Below the pieces are notes generated by a model. It was not told the DNA's origin. It saw nothing but the letters and a program-made list of their open reading frames with translations, and did not search any database. A stretch of DNA of 64,000 nucleotides. Origin: Trifolium pratense (taxonomy: Eukaryota > Streptophyta > Magnoliopsida > Fabales > Fabaceae). The position numbers were made by a program, and so were the translations under genes. The stretch covers positions 13,151,501 through 13,215,500 of the forward strand of contig NC_060059.1 of assembly GCF_020283565.1 (NCBI RefSeq), given 5' to 3'. Positions 53,836-64,000 of this stretch are shown here, one piece after another (positions within the stretch are counted from its first letter, which is position 1; every line of letters begins with the position of its first letter).

Positions 53836-56800
53836 TCATTTGTTAGAATATGATCCAGAGATATTTAAGTATGTAATTTTCAACTATTATTACTGTTTGT
53901 ACTATTATACACTCCCTCCATTGCATATTAACTGTCATTTAAGGTATCGCACACATCTTAAGAAAATGATTCATTATACTAGTAATTCTCATTGCAAAAT
54001 AATGTGTTAGGATGGATTAAAATATCCTTTACTTCCGTTCATAAGCAACCCACCCTGCTGTTGTAACTACTATTATATCCATGTCTTGCACTTTAATTGT
54101 TTTAAATTTTAATAAGGGTAACATTGAAAAAAGTAGCAAATACTCATGGCATTCTAAAGTGACAAGTAATGTGATATAAAAAAAATCCAAACAGGACACT
54201 TAGTATGACATGGAGGGAGTAATTTTTTTCTGTACAAGAATTTCAATATTGGTTGCTAATCAGATTTACTCCTCAGGCGTGTCTTAATACAACCAGAGCC
54301 TCATTAAGTGAAAAACGGGTTAAGAGAGAACCTGCTGCTGTGGTTTTGAGGGAGGCACTCATGAAAGGAAAATGGCTATGGTAATTTATACGCTAATTTG
54401 AGGGGTGTACGTAATACATTTTCTATTTCATACTGGGACCAACTACTAGTTTTATGCCTATGTGAATTGCTAGTTTTTATCTTTCCTTATCCTGTCTTTT
54501 TTCTTGTCTTATAATTTCTTATTCCATCTGTTCACCTCTATATCTAGCGTTTTTGCTTGGGATTTATGTCTCAATATAATTTTCTGTTATTTGTTATAAG
54601 TTACTTGTTTCATCGCTGTAGGACAACTGGTAAACAATATTATGCATTCACATAATTATTTCTTTCATAACATGCAAAAGATCAGTTTGTACTTAGATGA
54701 AAGCAAGCCATGTATTTCCCTTCTCATATTCATGCAATTAGAAATTCACTTTTGTTGTGTATGTTTGAATACATCTTCTGATATCATAATGCCGAAATTA
54801 ATATTGTTGTGTATGTTAATTTACATTATTATTTAAATTAAATATCATCATGCCAATATCTGATGAGGATCTATGCTATAGGAATGCTGCATTTTGTTAT
54901 CTAACTCGAAACTTCCATACTCGCATTTGCAAAGATCTGTTCCTGTACTGGTTTGAAGGCATATGGATGAGCTTTGACAGGTAATTTAGCATTGGTAGGG
55001 TAAACAAAGGAACTGTTACTCTGACAATTTTTTTTCAACTTTGGTTCAAAATTACAGTCAGTTTTCTGCACAAAATATTGCTTAGGAATTAGCGGATATT
55101 AAAATTCCTTACTCTCTTTCTCTCTATTAATTTTTTGATGTTAAGATCTGAATATTTTTCGATTATAATAATTTACATGTTCATTCACACATGTTCTCTC
55201 TCACTCTCTCTTTACCGTTTTTCCTTTTTTTTTTTTTTGACGTGGTTTGTCTTCACTTTTCCCCCTTTCTCCTATACTTAAATTGCTTTCTTTTTTTCCT
55301 TTAAGTATTTTGTTTATAAAATTAATGACAAAAAGTTAATATTATCTGTGGGAATAATGTTCCTGGTTTGAGAGACATCTTATGATTGATAATTTGCTGG
55401 TTGCAACTTGCACTTACTTCAAACACTTAATTATTTTTCTCATGGTTTGAACTGAATATATCTCTATGCATGTATAATACATACTTGTAATAAAGAATGT
55501 TCATGATCACCTCAATAGTTTACAAAGTTGGGATGATATTGCAGAATCCTTAATTCTGCAAATGTTGATCGGGCCTACGATGGTTTGTTGTGGACTCTGC
55601 GGTATGCTACTGTGAATTGATATAATGGTTCTTTTTACTCTATATTATTGTCTCTTTTGCATTTCTGATTTGTTCTTTGAACTTATATAATGGACCCTGT
55701 CCACCCTTTGAATATTGTGTACTTATGTCTGTTCAATTGCATCTAAAGGAGTTTGCAGGAACTTTCGTCTGCTCTGTTGCTTCCAAATTCAATGATGAAG
55801 ATATCGTCAATGCCACCTTCCACTTTGAATGAGGTCTTTTTGTCTCTCTCACATGTTTTGACCAGGCCAAACTTATTTTTGAGTTCTAACAAAAATAAAT
55901 AATGGTTAGGGTTGGCAAAGGAGGCTGACAATGACATGTGAAATTGCTTTTGGCCAGTTTCTTTTGAATTAATGGGACTTTTCACTTCTTAAGCTGTGTT
56001 TTTCTTTATTTCTTTTTTGTTAAGGAGAATAACTTGATCTGTATTTTAGTTGGCTATAACATATGGGTACAGATTTTTGTGAAAGCAATGTAAAGAGAAA
56101 AGGCTCTTTAGTATCACTTATTCTAGATATTTGTCATTATTTGTTGCTTCTCTGGTATCATATTTTCTTTCTTAATTATTCATTGCTTTAATCAAGTGAA
56201 TTTTTGCAGTTCATGAATGGTTGGAAAGTAATATGGAGTACTATTGTGCATGGGTTGCCGATTTTCAGCAATATAGCCACTCTTGTAAGTTTGTTGACAG
56301 AGTCCTCCTCTCAATTTTATGTTGTAGTTTTTTTTATGGGTATCATGATACTGCTTGTAGATATAATTAATATTAAATAGTGTTGAAATTAGGGGATTTT
56401 AGACATATAGAGGAGAGGAAGAACAAGAGCTTGTAAAATACGATTTTGATTCGTGATTTGATGATGCTTGTATGATTATAAAAGGTTAGGCCCTAACCCC
56501 TATTCATAGGGATATATGACTCCCGATCTTAATTAAATAGGGAAACTAGTAATGAAAATAACTAAGTCATAAAAACCCAATCCTGTGAGATAAATCAGGG
56601 TATTCTTGAGATAAGAAATACCCCAAGTGCAGGGACGGAACTAGGTAGAAAGAAAAAGGGGCAGCCGCCACCCTCAATGACCAATGAATCATGGTACATA
56701 TATCTAATGCATACAAGCTCGCCCCTGTCAAATAATTCATAGAGATGGAATTCGTCTTTACATCATTAATGCATAATGAAAGAAAAAGGGGCAGCCGCCA

Positions 56801-59800
56801 CCCTCAATGACCAATGAATCACGGTACATATATCTAATGCATACAAGCTCGCCCCTGTCAAATAATTCATAGAAATGGAATTTGCCTTTACATCATTAAT
56901 GCATAATGAAATATATAGTGGCATACAATGAGTCATGATAAAAAAAAGTAGCATATAAAAGTGGCATGAAGTGATTTATTTTATTTCAATATATAATGAA
57001 GCGATTTGAAAAAATTTACAACATTAATGTATATAATATAATGAAATAGTTTCCACGAGCTTAGCTCAATTGTTTGGATATCAGAGTTCGAATTCCGAAC
57101 ACCCTATATATTCACCAATTTCTAGCCACTATGCTACTTGAGCAAAAAAAAAATAAAAAAATAAGCGATTTGAAAAAATTTACATCATTAATGTAGACAA
57201 TATAATGAAGTGATTTGAAAAAATTCACATAATTAATGCATATAAATTATTATTTTTTCCTTTATATATCATGTATACATTTTCGCCTCCTTAACATTTT
57301 TTTTTCTGGTTCCGCCCCTGCCCAAGTGAATAACAACTATGAACAGTATTGTTGAATAAGGAAGAATGTTGTTGAATAAGAGAGAAAATTAGAGGAATAT
57401 GGTGAAACTGTGTCTAAACTACACTACGGAGATTCTATTATATAAGCTCAGAAACAAATCAATATTCAATCATCAACATTAATTACAATAGAATATTCTA
57501 GAATATATATACTACCTCCTTTTCTTTTTAATTGTCATTTTATGGTTGCTTACACGTACCAATGAAGCTAATACATTTTTTTTTACTTTACAACAAATAA
57601 TTTGCCCTTTACCTATAATACCATTAACGATGTATTATCTCACTTCACCTTTTTTTCCTCTGCAATAAACAGTCAGAGTTAATTTTGACAAAACAGTAAT
57701 AAATATTACTTTGAATTTTGAAAATGACAATTAAAAAGAAACATTTTTTTTTAAAGAAAACGACACTTAAAATGGAACAGAGGGAGTACTTAACTATTAA
57801 TTCAAATATCAACACTCCCCCTCAAGCTGGAGCATATAAATCAAATGCACCAAACTTACTACATATATAACTGATTCTAGGACTTCGCAGGGATTTTGTA
57901 AAAACATTCATCAACTGATTATTGGAATTGAAAATACTTGTGACAATGTTGCCGGATTCAATATTTTCTCTGCAAAATGACAAGTTTATCTGTATATGCT
58001 TGGTCCTAATGAAAATCTGGATTTGAGGCAATATGCAATGCAACTTGATTATCACAAATTAGTGTAATTAGCTTTGCGGCTTGAAATTGGAGCTCTTTTA
58101 GTAACTGCTTCAACCAAATGGCTCACATGTTACTAATGCCATGATCCTGTATTCTTGTTACTATTTAAATGAATTAGTGCATGTACTCTTTTTAAAACTC
58201 AGAAATATATATGTTATTTTCACCAATGTATTTTTATTTCCTTCGCAGCTAATTGTTTTGTTTGTTTCAACTAAGATCTTGATTTTCCCCATTCTGTATT
58301 CTTTTTCTGTATTCGTGTTCTAGTTTCCCTTGATTAGAATTTTTTGTTTTCATAGTCTGCTTTGTTTATGCATCTTGTTGTCATCTATATATGATTTTTA
58401 TTTTCAAGAATAATGATTGTTATTATCATTATTTGTGTTAAACAAGAAGTTTTCGCCGTCCGTTAATTTCTGCTAAGATTTTAATTTTGGTAATGGTACA
58501 TTAATGCAGGTGGATGCTGCTTTGGCGCTTTTGAGTAATATAACATCAAATGTGAGTTGCAATCTTCACACAGTTTGGCATGCTGTTAATAATAGTCTAT
58601 AACTCTAATGCCGTATGTTTTCTATCCAGGATTTAGTAGATACATGTCTCATACCACAAGATGTGTGGGATCTTCAATTTTTCAAAAGACCAACTTCAAT
58701 GTAAGTGCCTTTTACAGTATTAACTTGATAACAATAAAACATGTCTTAAAGATATTTCATATTTTAATGTAAGCATATCATTTAAGCCAGTAAATAAATT
58801 CAATCACATATGATCACACTCTTGTTGAATACTTAGAGATCAAGTGCTGTTTCAATGGATGTAGAGAATACCTTGTTACTGTTTCATTATTATTTAGAAC
58901 ATTGCTACTTAAAAGAAATTTGGCTGTTGCATTATAGATATTTCTAACGAGTTAATTTGTTTTTATGCTTTTAATTTATAAAGTTCATGGCAAATTCATG
59001 ATTAAATTACAAAAAGAAAAATCCATCTGCAAGACATTTTATTCATTAATGTTCATGGCTATTATCATTTCTATCATAGGGTTTATCTAATTTGTAAACA
59101 CAAATTGGTAGACCTCACACCTTTGCTTGGTTGGATATATAGGGATATTACTAAGAGAGGGGAGAGTTAAGGAACTGTTTTTATCTTGTTATATGTTGTA
59201 GCGCATATACTGTGAGTGGAGATAGAGTTTGTTATGTACTTATGTTTCTGTCTACTTATATGTTGTAGTATGGGGAAGTGGGAGTTATTTGTGACATGTA
59301 GGGTAGTCAAAATCGAGATCCTTCTAGGATTGGGAGGTAAAACATGGTACTGCAATGCAGAAACTAAAATCCTTCCAAAAATAAAAACATTTTAGTTTAA
59401 ATTAGATATTTTAGGTCACTAATATGTAATAATTATTGAGATCCTACGCTGACTAGAGGTATGGTTAAATTAGTCCTTAGTTTAGGCAATCCTAATCTCT
59501 AGAGCTACCTTTTGGGGATGAGTTAATCCCAATCCAAAATCTAAGCTAGGGTTTAGTTCTCAAGATTTTGTGCAAAAAAAGCCTAAAAAGTTTAATTTAG
59601 TTACAAATATATATAGTATATAATATGACAAATCAACCATAGATGCTTGCATAGCTTAGTTGGTCAAGTTGACTTAGTTGGTCAAATTGAGGGTCTCAAA
59701 TATTCTTTGACCCAGGTCCAAACCTTGTATTCTGCAAAACATGATTTATTTTATTTGTGTTGTGTTATTTTTATTTATTTATTATTATTTTAAAAGGCCT

Positions 59801-62800
59801 CACAATAAACTTTGCTTTAGGCCTCTAAACATATTTGGCCTGCCAACCATATTTGTTCATGTCCTGGAATCTAGATGTCTAGTCCTAGGTCTGAGGGTGC
59901 ATGTTAGTGGATTTGGATTCTCTAAATTCATACATTTCCTACATTTAGGCAAAATTTAAGGATATTTTTGTCTTTATAACACACATTAATGCACTTACAT
60001 ATGCAATATTTTCTCTTTCTTGGTTAATTTTTGCTTGAATGTAGATGAATTTAGGAAAATCAAATGTAGAGAATCCAAATCCCATGTTAGTAGCTCTGTT
60101 ATTGGGCCATTCACATTTGCCATGCTTAAATGTCCAATTGTGAGGGGGCTTGTTGAGATCCCACATTCATTGGAGATATTACCACATTGCTATTAGTTCT
60201 TATAAGGCTTGGGCAATCCTCACATCTTGAGCTAGCTTTTGGTGATTAAGTTAGGCATAACAAATTCTTAGAATAATATCAATAAAACTCTAGCAACAAG
60301 TTTCTTACTTATTTACGTTGGAGAATTGGATTATTAATATCTAATTTTTATTTGATAAAGAACATGAAAAGCTAAGGGGGATTGATTGGAAGTGGGACAA
60401 AGAAGGGGTGCTGTTATAAACTTATTCAATACTTATTCTAATGGGAGATGTCAAAAACCTATGCTAATATTTATTTTATTTTTTTGGTCATGTAGCCTAG
60501 TGGCTAGAAATTCCACCCTTAAGGTGGATAAGTGGGATGATGCTAATATTTATTTTATATTTGATACTTATTATGAAAGTTAAAGGAACATAAATTAATT
60601 TATTGAAGTGCTTGGAATAGGATTATATAAGCACAAATTCCTACATGAACAACTATTTCAAGAATTGAAATGAAAACAACCAGGACCAAAAACAAAATTA
60701 TTGTTTCCGAGATTAAAACTTTAACCATTTTTTTTTTGTAGGGACTAAAGTTATTTATGCCAATTGATTATTTATACCTTTCTTTCTTCCCTTTTAGTAA
60801 TTTTTCTTTGTTTCGTTTCTACATATGAAATTTGTTTCACTCTTGATTTTATTTCTATGTTCTTATGTAGTTCATGGTTTTCCTTATGCAGACCTATCTT
60901 GCATTTTTTCTCATGTTACTTTTCAAGGAAAAAGTCTCATGTAAGTTGCCAAGGGAGCATCATATTTTTCATGTGATTATTTACTTGATGTTAGATTAGT
61001 AATTGACCTATATAAGCTTAAGTTTATATAGAATTGTGTTACCAAATTGATTTCAAATTTCCGCATAGAAAGTTTTGAATGTGGAAAATAACTCATAAAT
61101 AGGGTAATCAACCGTAGTAAGATAATAAACCGTAGTAAGATAATAATTTACAATGATTGCAAAAATACTTCAATCGGATCCTTATGGCAGTAAGTTTACA
61201 AAAATAATTCACACCTTTTTCTACAAAAACAAAAGATGGAGCAAGCTTTGAGTCTTCAATTGTCCATTTGCACATCTCTTCTTATAGTATTCTAGTTGTG
61301 ACTTGTGGTTACATTTTCTATTTCTTGTTGCTCAATAAAAAACAAGTTTTGCAAATGTAATGGAGAAAAACTCCCTCATCTCGATAGAGCGTATAATGTT
61401 TTGACAATACTTACTTTAATAGCCGATTTTATGCAGTTGAGTTAAGCCCAAAGTCTAAAATGGTATTAGAGCCTATCCTAGATGTGTTGTTGGGTCACTC
61501 ATTTTCGAAACACCAGGCTCACTAGCCTTGTGTGTGAGAGGGTCTATTGGAGAAAATTCCAAGTTCCGCATCGCCTAGATTGGGAAATCCTTACCTAGCA
61601 AGCCAATTTTGTATGGCTGAGTTAGACACAATCTAAGAATACGTGGGTTAATTTAGGTAGAAATGAAAACTATTTCTATGCTGATCCACATTTGTTTTAA
61701 ATTTACTGACATGCAGACTGATCTGCGGGATATTTTACATCTTAGAAAGAACTTTTTGAAGGCAGTTTTGAATCATCATGATTGGAAGGTATGCTTTTCT
61801 TTAAATTGCGATTAACAAAGTATTTTATCTTGCATTATACTTATACAATTAGGAAAATATATAATTTAAAATAGACAACTTGTATTACTCAATGAGATTG
61901 TACAGTACACACATATACTAGAAGAAATGGCTGTGTTTCTTGGACACCCGTCTACCCCAAATTGAAAAAGGATCAGGGTTAGCCTTCACTACGGCTGAAC
62001 TGAACTCAAATATGAGGAACTAGGATTTCAGAACCTTGCTGTACATATCAACTTGATAATTTAGAATAAATTACTGGTACTACTCAATGAGACTGTACAA
62101 ATATTAATAACAATGGTAAAAGGGCACCACCTCGAATCACTTTAGTATTACGATCTCATACAATTCTACGAATATTTGACAATATGTTCTCAAACACTTA
62201 ACTTACAATAATATATAGGCACCAGTTTCATTTTTCTGTTCCTTATTGTGCAGGGTTATTCAAAATTGTCTGAGCGGATGGGTTTGTACCTGCCAAGTGC
62301 TATGTTTGCACTTTGTGTAGGTTTTGTTACGTTCACTGAATTCTTTAAAGAAATTGGTCTAGTTCACATCTCTTTCGATGTCACTGAATCTCTTGATAAT
62401 AGTCATAAGGTACAGCCTATGACTCTTCCATATACTGATATTTGATTGAATAGATTTACTTGAACTGTTACTATGAAACTCGCTATGATGTTTATTGTAG
62501 GTTGAAGACCCTAAACATCAATGTTTGCAACAATTTTTGGATTGCTCCGTAGAAGTTCTCACAGAAATTCACAAAGTTTCCAATGCTGAGGTGTGATCCT
62601 TTACATACAAAAGCTTGTTTGCGTTAACTCTCATGGTTTCATAAAGGCATCGATAATTTTGCAGGTTTCTGCGCTGCAAATATTTCCAGGCATACGGGTT
62701 CCCCAAGAAATAAGTGATCAACTTTTGCTTGAAATGGAGACCTCTATTCTTGAAGTGTTGGAGCAAGAGGAAAATAATGAGACAGATATCCCTGATATTT

Positions 62801-62852
62801 TCTTAAAATGTTCTCTCTTGTCTAACCTACTATACGGTTATTTCTTCACAAG
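51267..62852 (+). CDS. ATM: ATM protein kinase, N-terminal part (continues past the window)
   Basis: Twenty coding exons keep one frame for about 720 residues: 51267-51341, 51733-51841, 52029-52172, 52381-52542, 52647-52842, 52935-53091, 53177-53316, 53394-53481, 54277-54380, 54882-54980, 55545-55601, 55749-55833, 56210-56284, 58510-58551, 58630-58700, 60892-60940, 61717-61788, 62254-62409, 62501-62590, 62665-62852. The N-terminus holds a TAN-like motif (LSSEKVKPREEGIKLL, residues 16-31), then helical-repeat sequence with strong plant ATM blocks such as WLEGERS, ETWPFLV, SEYGIILRHLL, QMRKR, CWLTTHD and DGLLWTLRSLQ. ATM is a PI3K-like kinase that signals DNA double-strand breaks; full plant ATM has over 3,500 residues, so the FAT and kinase domains lie downstream. 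The last exon ends in phase 2 at a GT donor and its partner is not in the window. Introns 13 and 15 are swollen by transposons. Confidence 0.93.
51890..51965. repeat. (TA)n microsatellite in ATM intron 2
   Basis: About 37 TA units between the second and third ATM exons. Read-through of exon 2 into it creates an artificial IYIYIY frame. Confidence 0.95.
53760..53835. repeat. (ATT)n microsatellite in ATM intron 8
   Basis: CTACTACTACTA passes into about 20 ATT units. It produces poly-Tyr and poly-Leu frames that are not genes. Confidence 0.92.
53912..54219. mobile_element. Stowaway-like MITE in ATM intron 8
   Basis: It starts CTCCCTCCATTGCATATTAACTGTCA and ends with the inverse TGACATGGAGGGAG followed by TA. 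The left TA duplication is altered (ACA). The internal halves (ACTGTCATTT and AGGACACTTAGTAT) are consistent with a diverged member. Confidence 0.65.
56630..57320. mobile_element. Non-autonomous hAT element in ATM intron 13
   Basis: The 8-bp duplication CCCAAGTG lies at 56622-56629 and 57321-57328. The termini are CAGGGACGGAACTAGG and the inverse of CTGGTTCCGCCCCTG. The inside holds a 130-bp tandem duplication and a SINE-like segment near 57060-57130 (TTAGCTCAATTG followed by AGTTCGAATTCC). There is no transposase. Confidence 0.85.
56651..56910. repeat. Tandem duplication of 130 bp
   Basis: Copies 56651-56780 and 56781-56910 both start AGAAAAAGGGGCAGCCGCCA and end GCATAATGAA; they differ at four or so positions. 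The copies lie inside the hAT element. Confidence 0.92.
57511..57786. mobile_element. Stowaway-like MITE in ATM intron 13
   Basis: It begins CTACCTCCTTTTCTTTTTAATTGTCA and ends with an inverse TTAAAATGGAACAGAGGGAG, flanked by TA on both sides. This is the widespread CTCCCTCYGTTCC-type Stowaway family. Length 276 bp. Confidence 0.8.
59435..60262. repeat. Two dispersed-repeat fragments flanking other insertions in ATM intron 15
   Basis: At 59435-59555 and 60146-60262 are related stretches of the TTGAGATCC(C/T)AC...GGCAATCCT...AGCTAGCTTTTGG type, which I take for pieces of old LTR-type repeats. Between them lie a SINE-like segment (TAGCTTAGTTGG at 59654) and the MITE at 59908-60082. At about 60490 another A-box-like GTAGCCTAGTGGCTAG occurs. 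Confidence 0.45.
59908..60082. mobile_element. 175-bp MITE with perfect 8-bp target duplication
   Basis: CATGTTAG lies at 59900-59907 and 60083-60090. The ends TGGATTTGGATTCTCTA and the inverse of TAGAGAATCCAAATCC match for about 15 bp, with a second inverted block (AAATTCATACATTTCCTAC). The 8-bp duplication suggests a hAT-type MITE. Confidence 0.8.
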
Positions 62853-64000
62853 GTTTGTCACTTTACTGTCATCCTCTATCTATTTGGTTATAACTATGGG
62901 ACCGAAGTTATGGTGTTTATTTTTTGCCAAATAGAAGTGGAATAATGTAATACTTTTTGAATAGCCCTCCAATCAGACTTGTAGAATTGGAGGGGAAAAA
63001 CAGAGGATTAAAGAGTAGCATGAAAGCTTAGTGTTGATGTGGAGCGGAGCGGGTCACAGGTGTCCATAATGGTTTTTAGGGCAATTTCGAAATTTCCCCC
63101 AATTTGTAAGGGTACCATTGGTTTCGGTATCCTTTTTTCGCTATTGTTAACTTTAACTTTAAAGTTTCATCAAAGAAACATAGATGGCGACGTACTTTGC
63201 TTCACCATCGTATCCAATCCAAAGTTCCAGCTTCGATACCGCACCGCCGCGCACTACCCGTTCACTTTGTTTCAGGTTTCTTTTCCTTCATGTCCTTCCT
63301 CTGTTTCTTCTGTTTCTCGTTACCTCTGTTTCTTTTCCTTCTTTTCATTCATTTCATTCCTATGTTTCCTTTCCTTCTCTTCTCTTTTCCTCTTTTATTT
63401 TTTTAAGCTTCGTTTCTCGTTGAGTTACAGGCTTATTTAAAAACAAATAAACCTCAATTAAACGAAATCATATCTTCTACCAAGACATTTACTAGCGAGG
63501 CTGAAGCCCTAGTGAATGAAGCTATTCAGGAACTCCTCATTTTAAAATCATATTCTGTTTTTAATTTCTATTTTTAACTTCTTTTTTATTCTTCTCTTTT
63601 ATTCTTCTATTTTTAACTTCTTTTTTATTCTTATGTTTTTAAATTCTGTTTTTAACTTTGTTTTTTTTTTCTTTTTTCTTTTTCTGTTAGCTTTTTTATT
63701 TTGCTCTGTAACATAATAAAAAAAGAATAATACAGTATTATTTAGTAATAAAAGATCAAATATTAAATAGAAAAATATTAATAATAATACTAATAGTAAA
63801 ATAATTACCTGAACATATTTAGTATAAAAATATTTGGATTTATATAGTATAAAATACTCCTTAATGTCAGGATGCTCTTATTTCAAATAAAAATTATAGT
63901 ATAAAATACTCGACACCTAGACTTGAATCATAGACTCGAAAGAGTCTATTGAAAATAAAAAATGACTTAAAAAAATCTGTAAATGACACATGTACATAAA
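62853..64000 (+). other. Region after the last visible ATM exon, with two unrecognised exon-like stretches
   Basis: At about 63180-63275 a GC-richer frame reads GDVLCFTIVSNPKFQLRYRT and ends PFTLFQ at a GT donor. After an acceptor at 63430 the same phase continues [17 protein letters not shown] to [10 protein letters not shown] near 63531. The phases fit, so these could be two exons of one gene, with upstream MATYFASPSYP in another frame. I do not recognise the protein and cannot say whether it belongs to ATM, to a nested gene or to captured DNA in a transposon. From 63540 to the end the sequence is AT-rich with no feature. Confidence 0.35.

Noticed and set aside
53750..54010. Poly-Tyr/poly-Leu open frame
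   Set aside because: Created by the ATT microsatellite in an ATM intron.

Overview
This is a eukaryotic nuclear window, and everything in it points to a flowering plant. The genes have GT..AG introns, the DNA is AT-rich, and the gene set is plant-specific: a WRC/RING/JmjC protein, an INDETERMINATE-domain zinc finger, a chloroplast PsbP-domain protein and a plant-type ATM. There is also a mitochondrial-type tRNA relic and many small non-autonomous transposons (hAT, Mutator-like, Stowaway), SINEs, LINE ends and a Copia LTR. A Kunitz-inhibitor relic and the SINE and MITE types suggest a legume (Medicago or Trifolium-like), but that is an inference; the sequence alone does not fix the species.

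Layout. (1) 1-6.6 kb, plus strand: the C-terminal three quarters of a DEAD-box RNA helicase close to Arabidopsis RH16 / DDX56. Its first exons lie before the window. (2) 7.9-8.9 kb: a 912-bp Mutator-like element flanked by a perfect 9-bp target duplication. (3) 10.0-15.6 kb, plus: a complete 13-exon WRC + RING + JmjC gene of the JMJ24 type whose iron ligands are replaced. (4) 16.1-17.4 kb, minus: a three-exon thylakoid-lumen PsbP-domain gene, convergent with the JmjC gene. (5) 18.2 kb: a mitochondrial initiator-tRNA relic. (6) 19.0-22.6 kb, minus: a three-exon INDETERMINATE-domain (IDD) C2H2 transcription factor. (7) 22.6-42.6 kb: about 20 kb without a convincing gene, filled with MITEs, SINEs, microsatellites, a 996-bp hAT element and LINE fragments. 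(8) 42.65-42.99 kb, plus: a single-exon NF-YB subunit followed by a long hairpin. (9) 43-51 kb: foldback repeats, a Copia LTR fragment, a 943-bp hAT element and a broken Kunitz inhibitor. (10) 51.3 kb to beyond 62.9 kb, plus: the first 20 coding exons (about 720 residues) of ATM kinase, with at least four transposons in its introns. Two unrecognised exon-like stretches follow near 63.2-63.5 kb.

The genes are unrelated housekeeping, chromatin, transcription and DNA-repair loci; nothing suggests an operon or cluster. Exon boundaries were read by hand from splice sites, with reading phase checked across every junction. I found no clear new multi-gene system. The least ordinary items are the demethylase-like protein lacking its iron ligands, the element family built around a GGTT..AACC palindrome, the hairpin behind NF-YB, and several elements whose target duplications are still perfect.
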